A stretch of DNA of 64,000 nt from Typhlomys cinereus. Taxonomy: Eukaryota > Chordata > Mammalia > Rodentia > Platacanthomyidae. Each line of letters begins with the position of its first letter. Within the stretch, counting starts at the first letter, position 1. This document shows, piece after piece, positions 25,150 to 37,085 of this stretch. The position numbers were made by a program, and so were the translations under genes. Location: assembly GCA_023101885.1 (NCBI GenBank), contig JALPQD010000206.1, positions 1 through 64,000 on the forward strand, read 5' to 3'. The notes beneath the pieces were generated by a model. The model made no database searches. It was not told the DNA's origin and worked only from the letters and a program-made list of their open reading frames with translations.

Positions 25150-27870
25150 TTAATTAAATATATTTATAGAGTACAATGTAATGCTTTGATACATGTATGT
25201 GCTACACAAAGTAGCTGGCACACCTATCGCCCACTTACCATTTTTGGATTTTTTTGATAAGAGCACCTCAAACCTAGCCCACACACAGTCCTGAAATACA
25301 TTAAAGGTCATCGAGATGTGCAATAGCCACAACTTATTCTTCCTAATGGGAACTTTGCACCCTCTGACAAACATTCTCTTCCCTCTATCTTCCTCATCTC
25401 CTCAGTTTTGTGTAATCATTGCTTTGTCTGCGCCTGTGATTTTAACTTTTTTAGATTCTATAGGAATAAGACTGTATAGACTTTATCTTCCTATGAGTGG
25501 CTCGCATTATTTGGCAGAATGTCCTCCAGGCATTGCACAGATGATAGATTTCCCTCTTTTAAAGACTGCACAGTATTCTATTAGGTATAGACCTTCTCTA
25601 TTCATTCATCTATTGATGAGCACTAATTTAGCTATTATGAATTATAGATATAGCAAACATGGGGGAGTGCAGATGTCTCTTTGACATATTGACTTTAATT
25701 CCTTTCAATATACACCCAGAAGTGTAATCAATGGATCAAACGATTCATTATAATTTTTTGAGGGATCTTTATACTGTTTCTATGAAGTAGCAACATTTTA
25801 CATTCCTACAAAAAGCGCTTAAGAGTTCAAATGTCAACACACTTGGCCAACACTTACTATCCCTGAAGATTTGCTTTTGTTTTTGAGACAGTGTTCACTT
25901 CCCCATCCTGGTTTTGAACTAATGGGCTTCAAGTGATTCTGTTGACTCGGGCCTCTCAAGTAATGCTGACAAAATGCATTTTGCCCATGCCCAGCTACCA
26001 TTTTATCTTTACATAAAAGCCACCAAACACATGGAAGATGGTATCTTGGTGTATTTCACTTGCATTTTCTGATGATTACAAATGTTGAGATATTTTTCAT
26101 GCATCTATTAGAGTAAATATTCCCTGTATCTTCTTTTGAAAAAATGTCCTATGCAGGTCCTTTGCCTATTTTTACATCAGATTGCTTTCTTGCTATTTCA
26201 TCTCTTACGTGTTTTAGACATTAATTCTTTGTGGGGGCATTATTCACAAAAAACATTTCCCCCATCTTGGATTGTCTCTGCTGCTTCCTTTGCTATGCAG
26301 AAGTTTTCATAGTCCTGATGTCCCCCCGTTTATTTTGGCCTCTGCTACTCACGCTTGGGGATCTTATCCAGAAGTCACAGAGCCGTCCTCCTACGTCTTT
26401 TAGTTTTACAGATTCAGGTCTTACGAATGTTTTTTAATCTATTTTGAGCCGACTTTTGTACACAAGGTGAGGTAAGACTCACATTTCATTGCTTTGAAAG
26501 TGTTATATGTGGACAACCAGATCTCTTAGCATGACTGCTTTATGCCACAGGTGGTGTTCTTGGCACTTTGTTGAATCAACTCTGTTGAAAACCAACTGAC
26601 CATAAACTTCTGGCATTTGTATCCTGTTCCATTGTGTCTGCCATTTGTTATAGCACCAGCTGTCATAATAACCGTAGTAAGTACTGTCGAAGTCTGGTAT
26701 ATATCTGCAGTCTTGCTCTTTGCTAAAGACTTTCTGGTATATTCAGGTCTTTATGGTGCTGTATGAATTCTGGGATTTTTTTTCTTTTCTGTGAAAATGG
26801 GCATCATAATTCTGATGGGGATTACCATAAAATCTACAGATTTCTTTGACTAGTCAAGATAGTCCTAACAATATTAACTCACTCAATCGATGGAACTGGA
26901 AACTTTCAATTATTCATGCCTTCTTCAATTGTTTCATAAGTATTTTGTAGTTTTTAGTATGTAGATCTTTCTCTACCTTAGCTACTCAAGTAGTTTATTA
27001 TCTAAACGACAGAGAAACATGAGATTGTTTTTCTTAACTTCTGCAGAGTTTAGCTATAAGAGTAATGAATATTAGCACTATTAACTTGTGTGCTGATGCC
27101 TCACCCTGCAACTTACTAAATTGGTTTGTTTAGTTTTCATGTTCCTTGGCATCAGCAAGCCAATTCTGTTTCTTCCTTCCTGGGAAGTTACCTTCTAGTT
27201 CTTTTTCTTGCCTAAATATTCTGGTTAACACTTTCAGGACCATCTGACAAGTGACAAGTGGGCATTCTTGTGTTTTGTTCCTGATTGTGGGAGAAAAGGT
27301 GTCAACTTGCCAGCACTGTGTATGTATTCACTGTATGCTCTTGAGTGTACTGTGGTACATTCTTCTTAAATCTAATTTGTTCAAAGTTTTTGCTGTGAAA
27401 AGACATTTATTATCTTTCTCAGATGCCGAGTTAACCATGCAGATTTTGTTCTTCATTTTGCTCATATAAAAGGGAGTCACTTTTGATTCATGTGTGCTGG
27501 ACCGTCTTTGTAGCCCAGGATCACACTCCACTTAATCATGGTGAAGGATCTTTTGAATTCGCTGCTGAATTCATTTTGCTAGTATTTTTTGGAGGATTTC
27601 TTTCACTGGGATAACAATCCACACTTTTCTTACAAAGTGAGGATGGCTTTGTAAAATGAGCTAGGAAGTACTCTTCCCTCCTCAATATGTGGAAGAACAG
27701 GAAAGGACTGGAATTTGTTCTTCAAATGATTGGGAGAATTCAAGAAGTCAACTCATCAACTTCTGTGCTTTTCTTTGAGGGAAATTTTTCTAGTTTTATT
27801 GATTTAATTCGATCTCGTTATTATTCCTCGTCTGTTCTGCATTCTATTCTTCCTGATCAGTTGTGGTGAG
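25150..27870 (-). mobile_element. ancient LINE-1, minus strand, in FSD1L intron 2
   Basis: About 2.7 kb in L1 order read from the left as antisense: TTTTGTGTAATCATTGCTTTG, GACTGCACAGTATTCTATT, GTGTAATCAATGGATCAAA, TTGCCTATTTTTACATCAG, AAAACATTTCCCCCATCTTGG, GATCTTATCCAGAAGTC, TCAATCGATGGAACTGG, AGCAAGCCAATTCTG and further ORF2 sequence. Many stops. It lies on the same strand as FSD1L. A B1 at 25,862-25,994 is inserted in it. Confidence 0.85.
25862..25994 (-). mobile_element. B1-like SINE inside the ancient L1, minus strand
   Basis: TTTTTGAGACAGTGTTCACT, TCCTGGTTTTGAACTAATGG, GATTCTGTTGACTCGGGCCT and CCATGCCCAGCTACCAT are antisense 7SL/B1 landmarks. Confidence 0.8.
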
Positions 27871-28270
27871 TTGCATGTTGCTAAGAGCCATCAGGTGACC
27901 CTTCTACAATCAACACAGCAACCCCAGGAACTGAATGGCCTGCCTGCAGCTGGACTGCTCCCTCACGCACTCCTCTCTCCTAACACCTTGCACTTCTCCT
28001 TTACTTTTTAATTTGCTTTCACATTCTCTTCAAAGGACTTCTTGCCATTTATAATTTCCTCCCCAGTACTTATTGTTAAAAGTGCTTTTCCCAGTGCTTT
28101 GAGATGGCCACTGTGTTCTTAATTGAAAGCATTTGTGCTTTTTCAGTCACTTTAAAACTCTGTTCTCACTACTTTATAAACTAGAGTTGATATAGCATAT
28201 TTACTCTTCAGATTTTACTTAATGATCACTCATTATGACACATTTACAATATTTTAATAAAGATTCATAC

Positions 28271-28368
28271 CTGAACTCCTTTTAGTGTATGATTTAGGTG
28301 TGTCGATAAAAATTCTGAATCTCATCATTTTTATTTGCCAGAGTTGAGATGATCCTTTGTAGAGCTTC
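28271..28368 (-). CDS. FSD1L: FSD1L coding exon 2, with two +1 indels
   Basis: On the minus strand a pyrimidine/A-rich tract ending TTCTAG precedes GAAGCTCTACAAAGG, which reads EALQRIISTLANKNDEIQNF, matching FSD1L residues 6-25. The rest also matches, but only after removing one T from a run of five (AATTTTTATC, near 28,312) and one C from ACACCTAAAT (near 28,302). The exon ends KGVQ before donor GTATG. It is 98 nt where 96 (32 codons, phase 0) is expected. As written, the frame ends at TAA shortly after the first indel (N-F-Y-R-H-T-stop). Clean splice sites and near-perfect residues around the indels suggest consensus errors rather than gene loss, but that is inference. Because the normal length divides by three, skipping the exon would keep the frame. 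Confidence 0.9.
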
Positions 28369-29769
28369 CTAGAATTTAAAAAAAATTACTATTATTTTGT
28401 AATGAAAGAACAATCACCCTTTAAATAAACATCTTGCAAGCGCTTTGTCATATGGCAAACAGGAGCAATATGAAGTTTTCCTTTGCTCAAAATGCCCAAG
28501 AACTGTGATTACAGCAGGTGACCTCTGCACGTTGACCATTTCAAATGCTGTTCTTAGTATACAGCACATTTCAGACTGAGAATGGCCTCATTATGGCACC
28601 AACAGAGCAAGCTTAGGTCACGCAAAGCTATGTTGCTAAAACAAATGGTAACGCTAAAGCAACCAGTGCATGAGGAATAAAAGTAAGAGGAAATGGGAAC
28701 TCAATAACCTTCTAGCTATTTACATAAAACTTAAATAACTAACCTACATCAAGAACATTAATTGCATTACTTGAAAATGCTATAGAACTATACATAGTAA
28801 ATAAAAAATTTAGTAGCAAATATCCTAGGTCTTGATAATGTTTCCTAGTTAAATAAAATTTTGGCTATTTGATTTCACACTGTAGTTCAGTATTGTTCAA
28901 TGATGTAAATATTTTATACACACATGTGCATGAAGACACCTCTCTAGACATACACTTCTTTCTCTCTCCCCTACCTCACTCTCTTCAATATGACCCTAAT
29001 CACATAAAGGTAATAATTAATGTCATGAAGTGTGGTAGAACAACTAAGTTTGTTCTTCTTTTGAATATTATTTATTCTTGCCTAATACACACCAATTGCA
29101 CAAAATAATTAATTTACATAATTTTCAGACATGTATGTAATCTACTTGATTATAGCCCTCCTATTTGTTCATTTCAATTTACAGAGCTGCATATGACCAA
29201 AGCTATGGTAGTAGATGGCACAGCTCTAACAGTTTAATAACGTCTTGAGAAGTAAACGCTTAAAAAATAACCCAACAAAAATCAAACACAAGTAGTTGTG
29301 CTGTATAAAGTTCTAGAACCATGGGGCAGGGGTGTGCCTCTAAGTATCTACAAACTTAGTTCTCTCCCAAACAGTCAGATACTGACAAAGGCAATATATG
29401 AAGAGCCCAGGAAGTAATCTAAGGGAAGATCTTTACATATCTTTACATAAAGTTGAAGCATTAAGGAAAACTAAAAAAAGCATCTCTGTATGCTGCCTAA
29501 GGGCTCTCCGGGTCTTTACTAGCTTAGGCTAGTTCTTCCCATCCAGTTGTGTAAGACAACAATAGAAAGGAGTTATACAAAAAAAGTCAAGGACACCAAG
29601 CATTAGTAGATCATTGCTCTTCCCAGAAGTGATATTTCGAGAGTTGAATACAAACAATACAAGGGTAGAATGAAGAGCCATGACTTTGGGGAGGGGTAGG
29701 CACAGTAAAAGCTCCTATAAAGATTTAGAAAAGGAGAGCAAACCAACTAAAGACGGGTTTTACACAACC
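28369..29769. other. FSD1L intron 1, right of exon 2, no feature recognised
   Basis: AT-rich intron sequence. Nothing could be assigned. Confidence 0.5.
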
Positions 29770-30118
29770 AAGAAGAACTAAACTTTTAGGCACAGCCTAC
29801 TCTGAGCAAGCTTGCAGATTATCTAATTGATATGGAAAGTCAACCCATAATGGGTGGGGCGGTTCCCTAGGCAGTTAGGTAACATGGAGAGAGTGGGTTC
29901 AATATTGTGGCAAACAGGTAGACAGGCAAGCTAGGAAGTATGCCCCCTCTCAGCTTTGGTGAATATGGTATGGTCAGTTCCCTCGGCTCTTGATGGTATG
30001 AACTCTTCTGTCATGATAGTGAACTATAACCAGAAAATGTAAGCAGAAAGAAAGTCTGAGTTTTCCTAAGTTGCTTGGTCATGTGCTCACATCAGCAACA
30101 GAAGAGTAACTAGAGACC
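29770..30118 (+). mobile_element. ERVL-type (MLT2-like) LTR 3' part, plus strand
   Basis: AGATTATCTAATTGATATGG, CAACCCATAATGGGTGGGGC and the terminal GTTGCTTGGTCATGTGCTCA...AGAGTAACTAGAGACCA are the middle and end of the LTR class seen at 37.7 kb and (reversed) 9.4 kb. Confidence 0.65.
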
Positions 30119-30243
30119 AAAGGACTTAAGGAGAAGAATCTTCTAAGACATCTTACAAGTTAGCCTCTACATTAACTTAAAAACAGCATAATGCAATCGG
30201 AAGATCAGTACAGCCGAATGCTCACACTGTTTTTTCCCCTTTG

Positions 30244-30249
30244 TGCGCG

Positions 30250-30290
<41 letters not shown>

Positions 30291-30475
30291 TGTGTGTACA
30301 TACCAGAGACCAGAGGGCATTTAAGTGTATGTGCCTATGGAGGCCCAAGGGTAACATTAGAAAACATTCTCACTTGTTCTACCTCCTTACTGCTTGGCAT
30401 TTTTATAGGATCTGGGGATCCAAACAGTCCTTTCCTCGGGTTTAACCCAAGTCATCTCTCCAGTCCTCTCAGACT
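30244..30475 (-). mobile_element. SINE-A copy with (TG)n, minus strand
   Basis: TG run (30,254-30,298), ACCAGAGGGCATTTAAGTG, GGAGGCCCAAGGGTAACATT, TTCTACCTCC, and antisense head GTCATCTCTCCAGTCC. Internally shorter than full-length copies. Confidence 0.8.
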
Positions 30476-30879
30476 TTTACACCAGGCTTCCATCGTACGG
30501 CTGGTTCTTTCTGGTAAATGGACACTGCCTGCCACACCTTCTGTTCCTCATAAGGACAAGCACTACAGTTTGCACTGCCCAGAGTGGCACGACTGGGAGG
30601 ACTCTGGGAGTGGAACCTGGCAGGTGGGGATGTTCTTGAAGGGCACAATGGGACCCTGACCTCTTTCTTCCTCTCTCCTTTACTTCAACTATGAGGCGGA
30701 TTTCACTCTACCCCACAATACCACACAACCCATGTCATCTGGGCTGGCTCTTCACAGGCCAAAACCAATCAGGGACAGAAGCCTGTAAAACCACCAGCCA
30801 AAATAAACCTTTTCTACATGCCCTCAGCAGTTGGTTACAGTAATGGGAGGCTAGCAACAACGTGACATTCCTATCATAC

Positions 30880-30965
30880 AGACAGGAAAATAGAGATTCA
30901 ACTACTCGTCCAAGTTGTATTGCTGGTAAGATGCAGATAGGCTCAGTCTCATTACGAGCCTCATG
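30880..30965 (-). mobile_element. MIR fragment, minus strand
   Basis: TCATACAGACAGGAAAATAG, then CAAGTTGTATTGCTGGTAAG is the antisense MIR order (ttacagatgaggaaactg..., caaggtcacacagctagtaag). Confidence 0.5.
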
Positions 30966-31868
30966 GAAAACGCCCACTTTGGAATGCAGTCTAAACCTAG
31001 TTAGTTAACATAACCCAAATTTGTTACCATTTTGCTTTCCTGTATGATGAATGACAGAGTCTTTAATATTCAATGTGCTAAGTTTTTAATGGTACAGAAA
31101 ACTTCTTGAAATTCCATAGGAGAGACTCGCAGTTTGAGCTGAAGCTCTGTCCACTCCAGGCATGCCTAGCAAACTTCAAGGTAAAAACTGAACCAGAACA
31201 AGACTAGAGGAATCTTCTTGAGGCCTCTTATTCTAGACGAGGTAGAGTCAGACCCAAGAAACTCATCTCAACAGTAAAGTTTGAATCATTATGATACATA
31301 TACATTCAGTGGAAACTGAAGGATATTTCACATGCATAAAAATGTAAAATACTAGTGGACAAATGAAACAAATACAGCTGAGAGAAAAAAACTCAAACAC
31401 AAACTGCCTCCATTCTTTTATATAAGTTTAGCAACAAATTTTATATCAGAAGAATTTTAAAGCAAAATCTCTGGAGACAGATGTAGCACACTATCCCAGA
31501 TACATCCTGAGAAAAGTTTGTTTTTGAAAGTCCCTATTATTTACTAAGTATAAGCAAACATACCTAAAATGCTCTAATTTTTATCTGGTCCTCATAAAAA
31601 AAATCTTCTATGTCATTCAGATTACCCACCTGCTCAAAGGCAACAGACTCTTGTCTACTAGTGATGTTATAAGTCAGAATACAGTCTTAACCACTTGCAC
31701 TGTTGCCATTTTCAGAGCAGCACTGTCCAGCAGAAATACAACATGAGCCAGAGTAGCCACATCAAAAAGTAAAAGAGAGGCAGATGAATTTGGTTTTGAT
31801 ATTTTATTTAATCCAATATATCCAAAATAATATTTCAACTTGTAATCGATTTAATTACTACAAACCCG
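30966..31868. other. FSD1L intron 1, no feature recognised
   Basis: About 900 bp without a supported feature. Confidence 0.45.
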
Positions 31869-31869
31869 A

Positions 31870-31975
31870 CCCGGCTACACACAAGTACTGTCCCAGCTAC
31901 ACAGGAGGCAGAGGCAGAAGGATTACTTGAGTCCCAAAACTCAAGGCTAGCCTGGGCAACAAAGTATCATGGCTA
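31870..31975 (+). mobile_element. B1-like SINE, plus strand
   Basis: GTCCCAGCTACACAGGAGGCAG and GGCTAGCCTGGGCAACA are 7SL-derived B1 core sequences. The left end is truncated. Confidence 0.8.
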
Positions 31976-32556
31976 GAGAATCATCCATAAATTTCAGAGT
32001 AGAAACATGGTACAACTTACCTATGGATCTTATCAATTTGTAATGAAAAACAGACAATCTAAAAGCTTTCTGAAAGTTCTGCATAGACAAGCAGTATTTA
32101 TGAGTTTATATCATGCTAGGTTCTTGAATTATAAATGCTATAAATGGATATAAGGTGAAGTAGTCAAATCAGATTTCTTTACCAGTGTTTTTTTTTAATT
32201 TCTCGGTTTTTATCTGTAGAAGATGAAAGATACTATCATAAGTTATCAACTCAAAAGCAATGGTGCAGTCATGCTGTAGGGTCTCAGGACAACCTGTTTG
32301 GCACTGGCTCTCTCCATCTACCACGTGAGCTCTGTGAGCACTTCAGGCCCTGGCATGGTGGAAAGTAACTTTACTCACGCGGTCCCCACTTTCTGCCTCT
32401 GCAGCAGCAGCTTGTGGGCACAGGGAGTTTTAGCACACATGACCCTCAAAACTAACATCTTCAGATTATATCTTTTTTATCTAATTTTATCTTTACCATT
32501 GCTCCTTAATTCATTCAAAATGTTTGCTATGACCGTAATATGAAAGTCCAATTTTC

Positions 32557-32842
32557 GGGGCTGGAAAGATGGCTCAGGGGTTAAGCATCTGCCTTGCAGA
32601 TGGAAGGTACTGAGTTCGAATCCTAGACCCCACGTATAGACGCCAGGCGGAAGCGGGGGCGGCCTGCGTTTCCAGTCCTGGTAGGGCGGAGCCTGTGAAT
32701 CCCAAGGCAGAGTAAACAAGGGGAGGTGGAGGCATCCATGGTGGTTCCCGAATTCATCTGTGGTTCTACACACACACACATACATACACACACATACACA
32801 CACGCACACATGCACAATTGAATAAAAAAAAATTAAAAAAAA
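32557..32842 (+). mobile_element. SINE-B copy 3, plus strand
   Basis: Full-length, with the same head, GC-rich body, GGTGGTTCCCGAATTCATC module, CA tract and ATTGAATAAA tail plus A-run. A perfect 15-bp target duplication GAAAGTCCAATTTTC (32542-32556 and 32843-32857) flanks it, so this is a recent insertion in FSD1L intron 1. Confidence 0.97.
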
Positions 32843-32857
32843 GAAAGTCCAATTTTC

Positions 32858-33808
32858 AATCTGTATTATCCTAAGTAGTATTAATATCTATAGTTCTGGA
32901 AAGAAGTTCTGAATTACATATTATGGCCTTCAAGTGAATAAGAAATAGTATGAATTGTGGAAAATTATTATAATGTTCCAGAGAACAGTTGGAAAGGACT
33001 GATTTTGAAGACTGATACAACAGTGTTTGGAAAATATTGTCCCATACTTTGAAGACAGAATACTTTAGGGCTCACATTCTGAATGTAAGTTAGAGTGTCA
33101 GTATGGCATGAGGGTGTGTTACGCACACTTACACAAGGGCCACATGGTGGCAAGGGTTTTGCAGCCCTGGCTGTGAAGCATCAACGGGGACAGTGTGAGA
33201 AGTGATAGCCAGCTATACAGGTCTTGCTGCCCTGGAATTTAAGACCATATGTATTTTCTACCCAACACATTCCAAATGCAGAGGTAGCAAACACCTGTAT
33301 CAGTATCAGGAATGGAACCAAAAGAGTTAATGGGAGCTAATGCAAGTAGAGAGCTGCCTTTATCCCACAGTGCTAAGAAGGTTCTGGAAGAAGCATTGCT
33401 CCACTTGTCATATAATGTCACTGCTGTGCAGTGGTGAGCAAATTCAAAGGACTGTAACCAAGACCTCATCCTCAGTATTATACAGTGGTGGAAGTTCAAC
33501 TGGAAGGGCTGGCCATAAATGACAAAGGACACCAGGGCTTCAACTATTCTGGTCTAAGTCCCTAAGTGACAATGGAAAAACAAACTTGCAGCTCTGTAGA
33601 ACCAGAAAATGAGTTACAAGTCCATCAAAAAATTTAAGACAAACTGCTATCAAGGCAAAAACCTGTAGTGAAAATTAAAAAATAATTACGTGAGTTTACA
33701 AACTAACTTCACCTTGTATACATGACAAGAGCTAAAGTTTTCTCCAGGGAGTAGAACCCAGGGAAGATGTACACAGGGACAGTATGTGACTACTCAAAAA
33801 GATATGCA
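32858..33808. other. FSD1L intron 1, no feature recognised
   Basis: About 950 bp. Nothing could be assigned. Confidence 0.45.
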
Positions 33809-33810
33809 AG

Positions 33811-34072
33811 AGGGCTGAAATTCTGCTTCAAAAGTAGAAAGTTCTGACTTCACATCCCAAGTCCCACGTAAAAACACAAGCGGCCTTAACGTCTGGCTCT
33901 GGTAAGCAGAGCCTGGAAAATCCTAGAGTGAAGCAAGAATAGGGTAGAAGCAATCTTCCTGAAGTCATCCTTGGACCTCCACAGGGACATACAGTGCCTC
34001 TGACCCACATACACGCACACACACACACCCACACTAAATAAATAATAAAATACTAAAAAAAAAAAAAAAAAA
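33811..34072 (+). mobile_element. SINE-A, first of three in a row, plus strand
   Basis: Head AGGGCTGAAATTCTGCTTC, TCTGGTAAGCAGAGCCTGGA body, CTGAAGTCATCCTTGGACCT and CATACAGTGCCTCTGAC module, CA tract and a long A run (34,053-34,072). Confidence 0.85.
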
Positions 34073-34264
34073 AGCCTAAGTTCCTGAGTTCATATCCCAG
34101 GTTCCACGTAAAAATGCCAAGTGGAAATGGCAGCAGTCTGTACTTCTGGCCCTGGTGGATGGAGCCTGAGAAATCCCAAAGGAAAGCAGTAAGGAGGCAG
34201 AAACAATCTAGAATGATTCCCGAAGTCACCCTTGATCCTCTACAGGGACACACAGTGCTCTCTG

Positions 34265-34299
<35 letters not shown>

Positions 34300-34380
34300 T
34301 GCATACACCCACAATAAATAAACAAACAAATAAATAAATAGACAAACTAGCTAACTAACTAACTAACTTACTAAAAAAAA
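34073..34380 (+). mobile_element. SINE-A, second of three, plus strand (head-truncated)
   Basis: Starts at TTCCTGAGTTCATATCCCAG, without the first part of the head. It has GTGGATGGAGCCTGAGAAAT, CCCGAAGTCACCCTTGATCC, CACAGTGCTCTCTGATAC, CA run 34,266-34,294, then AAAT/AACT tetranucleotides and an A run. Confidence 0.85.
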
Positions 34381-34395
34381 AAACAAAAAATCAAA

Positions 34396-34530
34396 AAAAC
34401 TCCTGCAGTTGGCAGAGCCTAGAAAATCCCAGAGCAAGCAAAAAGGAGGTAGAATCAATCCAGGATGATTCCAGAAATCACGATCCTCTATGATATGCAC
34501 ACAAAATTAATTAATAAAATAAAAAAATTT
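34396..34530 (+). mobile_element. SINE-A, third of three, plus strand (5' half missing)
   Basis: Begins at GGCAGAGCCTAGAAAATCCC, keeps GGATGATTCCAGAAATCACG and ATCCTCTATGATATGCACAC, then an ATTAATTAATAAAAT tail. Confidence 0.8.
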
Positions 34531-35114
34531 TAAAGTATGCAAGAAAAGGCAGGTTGAACTAGAAGTATCAAATGAGCACTTTTTAAAAACATATTTTCTA
34601 AATGTGGTCAGCAACATACCAGGGCAGATATATAAAAATACACTCTGGATTCAACTACCCCAGTCAATTCTTATTATGGAAACACAACTGATAAGCTGAG
34701 GTAGATGCTCAAAGCCAGAAGTATCCATGGATATGACATAGCTGGATGCAAAGTACCATGTGACCCAGGGCCTCCTTTACATATAGCTGCCTACTTGATA
34801 TCTCCACTTGAATGTCTCCCAAGCCATAGTCTTCCCCCACTAAGCCTAGAGCATTTTCTGGGGTCCTATTCCTATAATGATACCACCAGCTACAAAGTCA
34901 AAAATTATAGTCATCACCAGTTCCTTTCCTCTAATTTATGACCTACATGTAGCTAAAGTTCTCTTAATTTTACTTTCTAAATAGTTTTAGATAATTTTAC
35001 TATCTCAGTGGAAGTCACTCTCATATCTCAACCTATACTACAATGAAACTTTACTGACATAACATTTTCTCACTACCCAATAATGAGTTCTCTGTATTTC
35101 AGTTAAGGTGACAG
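34531..35114. other. FSD1L intron 1, no feature recognised
   Basis: About 580 bp without a supported feature. Confidence 0.45.
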
Positions 35115-35310
35115 GATACCACTGCACTTCCTGTACGGGTTTTACAATGGTTTCCCACTGCCCCTTGAATAAAACAAAAAATCTTATAAAACCCTTATGG
35201 TCGACTTCACCTGCTTCAACTTCCCACAAGCTTTCCCTTTCTTACTGTACTCCATCTGAGGAGCCTGCTATGATGTTCTCTGAGAGTCCTTCCTTCCCAC
35301 CTAGGACTCT
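35115..35310 (+). mobile_element. LINE-2 3' fragment, plus strand
   Basis: CAATGGTTTCCCACTGCCCC, AAAACCCTTATGGTCGACTT and TGTACTCCATCTGAGGAGCC follow the L2 3' end (ccattgctcctcactgccc, acaaggccctncatgatctgg). Confidence 0.6.
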
Positions 35311-36044
35311 CATATTAACAGCCATGGTTCTAAAAGCGCACACACCACTGTTCTAGCAAAACAAATCTCAAGGAAAGTACTCATATGGTAAGCACTGCGG
35401 TACTTGTGCTATTAGCAAAGCCACACTGCCGGCACCATGACGAAAACGCTCATCTGCACCATGGAAGTCTATCTACCTGAAAGGACACCTACAAGAATCT
35501 CTGATTTCATATCAGATCTCAAGTCTCCCCTTACCTTCCAAACATCAATGGATAAAGTGATCAGCATAGATGGATAAAGGCAATATAATTATTTGAAGCT
35601 TATCTAGACAATTGTATTTTGCAAGGCCAGCCAGTCAGAATTAAAAGTCCTAAATGATGTGGGTCTGAAGATACATTTGAACAGATGATTATTGCTTGAT
35701 CATGTCAAAATACACAGAACATTCATCTCCAGAGGAAATGTATATATTCCCAGCCACTGGGCTTGGTTCTGCAGCACAGTTACCTGGACCTCAACATCCA
35801 GTGGATCAGGATTAAGCCTCTCAATTATTTGGCTGTAAATTTAGAATAACATAACGGCTATACCAACAGGAAAAAGAACTGTATGCACTCTGGCCCAAAA
35901 CAACTGCGACCACCCCATAGAATAGTACAATGTCTTCTGGAGAGTACAAAACATAAAGATCTGTGTTCAAGGGAGCACAACTTATCTATGTTTATAATCA
36001 CTAATACTTTTATACTCACAAGTGTCAAAACTATATTAAGCTTT
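35311..36044. other. FSD1L intron 1, no feature recognised
   Basis: About 730 bp without a supported feature. Confidence 0.45.
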
Positions 36045-36190
36045 TTACATGAGTTCATTTAATCTGGCCAAGAACCCTACAAGGTGACATCCTAATATTA
36101 TCCTCACTGTCTACTGAAGAACTTCTTCAAAGTAGCGAACATTACAACAGCCTCTCCAGAGACACAGAACTGATATGGCACAGAGTCAGA
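36045..36190 (-). mobile_element. MIR fragment, minus strand
   Basis: GAGTTCATTTAATCTGGCCA, AACCCTACAAGGTGACATCC, ATTATCCTCACTGTCTACTG is the antisense MIR sequence (tcatttaatcctcacaacaaccctatgagg). Confidence 0.65.
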
Positions 36191-36321
36191 ATCAAATTAA
36201 AGAAGCAGATACTCCTATCACAGTGTATTTACTACTAAACATGGTAAATATCAAAGGTTTACAAAAAGGGTAACAAAACATCTAAACACACCAAAAAGTA
36301 CTAAGATTTTGCTTCAAGATT

Positions 36322-36665
36322 AGAAAAACAGACAGGGGAGATGGCTTGGCAAGTAAAGTGCTTGCCATGAAACAAAACAAAAAACCCACCAAAGTTCAGA
36401 TCATTGATCCAATGCCAAGCAGGCCAGTAACCCAACTGTAATTCCAACCCTAGAAAGCAGAGCCTGGGAATCCACAGAGCAAGTTGGCTAGCCAGATTAT
36501 CCCTACTGGTGAGCTCCAAGTTTGACTAGAAACCCTGTCTCAAAAGAATAAGGTGGAAAAGTAGTCAAGAATAATCCCCAACATCAACCTCAGATCTCCA
36601 CATGCACTCTTATGTTCTATGTACACACACACACGCCACACGCACATATACATGAAAATGGCTGA
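36322..36665 (+). mobile_element. B4-like SINE, plus strand
   Basis: Head CAGGGGAGATGGCTTGGCAA, B1-like AACTGTAATTCCAACCCTAG and AGAAACCCTGTCTCAAAAG, then ATCTCCACATGCACTCTTATG and a CA-rich tail. Confidence 0.8.
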
Positions 36666-36721
36666 ACATTAAAAATAAGTTAGAAAAACAAACTGATTAA
36701 AACATGTAACACCAACTTTTT

Positions 36722-37085
36722 TTTTAAAGAGAAAAGGTATTTTGGCTCACAGTTTTAGAGGTCTCAGTACATTACTAGAGAGTCTCAATGTTTTGTGCTT
36801 AAAAGCAGCCTATCATCATACCAGAAACGCATAGCAGGAAACGGTTCATCTCATAATGGGAGAGGGGTAGAGGGAGAAATAGAGGGAGACAGAGAAAAAA
36901 AGAGAGGGAAGAGGGAAAGGGAGAGAAGATGCATTGAGCAAGGGAGTTTCACTACTCCCTTCAAAACTAGACCCCCACTAACCTGGAAACCTCCCACTAA
37001 GGCAATCCCTATAGAAGGATGGGCTTGGAAATAAACCTTTATCAGAGACTTTGGGAAACTTCTCAGGTTCAAACTGCATCACCTT
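36722..37085 (-). mobile_element. MaLR (THE1/MST-like) LTR, minus strand
   Basis: AGGTATTTTGGCTCACAGTT on the left, a GAGA-rich middle (36,860-36,935), CTAACCTGGAAACCTCCCAC and GACTTTGGGAAAC near the right end match the antisense THE1/MST order. No internal genes. Confidence 0.65.

Noticed and set aside
32477..32817. 112-codon and overlapping minus-strand frames
   Set aside because: They are antisense readings of SINE-B. The same peptide pattern recurs at every SINE-B copy.
33811..34530. CRISPR-like array of direct repeats
   Set aside because: The repeats are diverged SINEs of 130-300 bp in a mammalian intron. The spacing and structure are not CRISPR.
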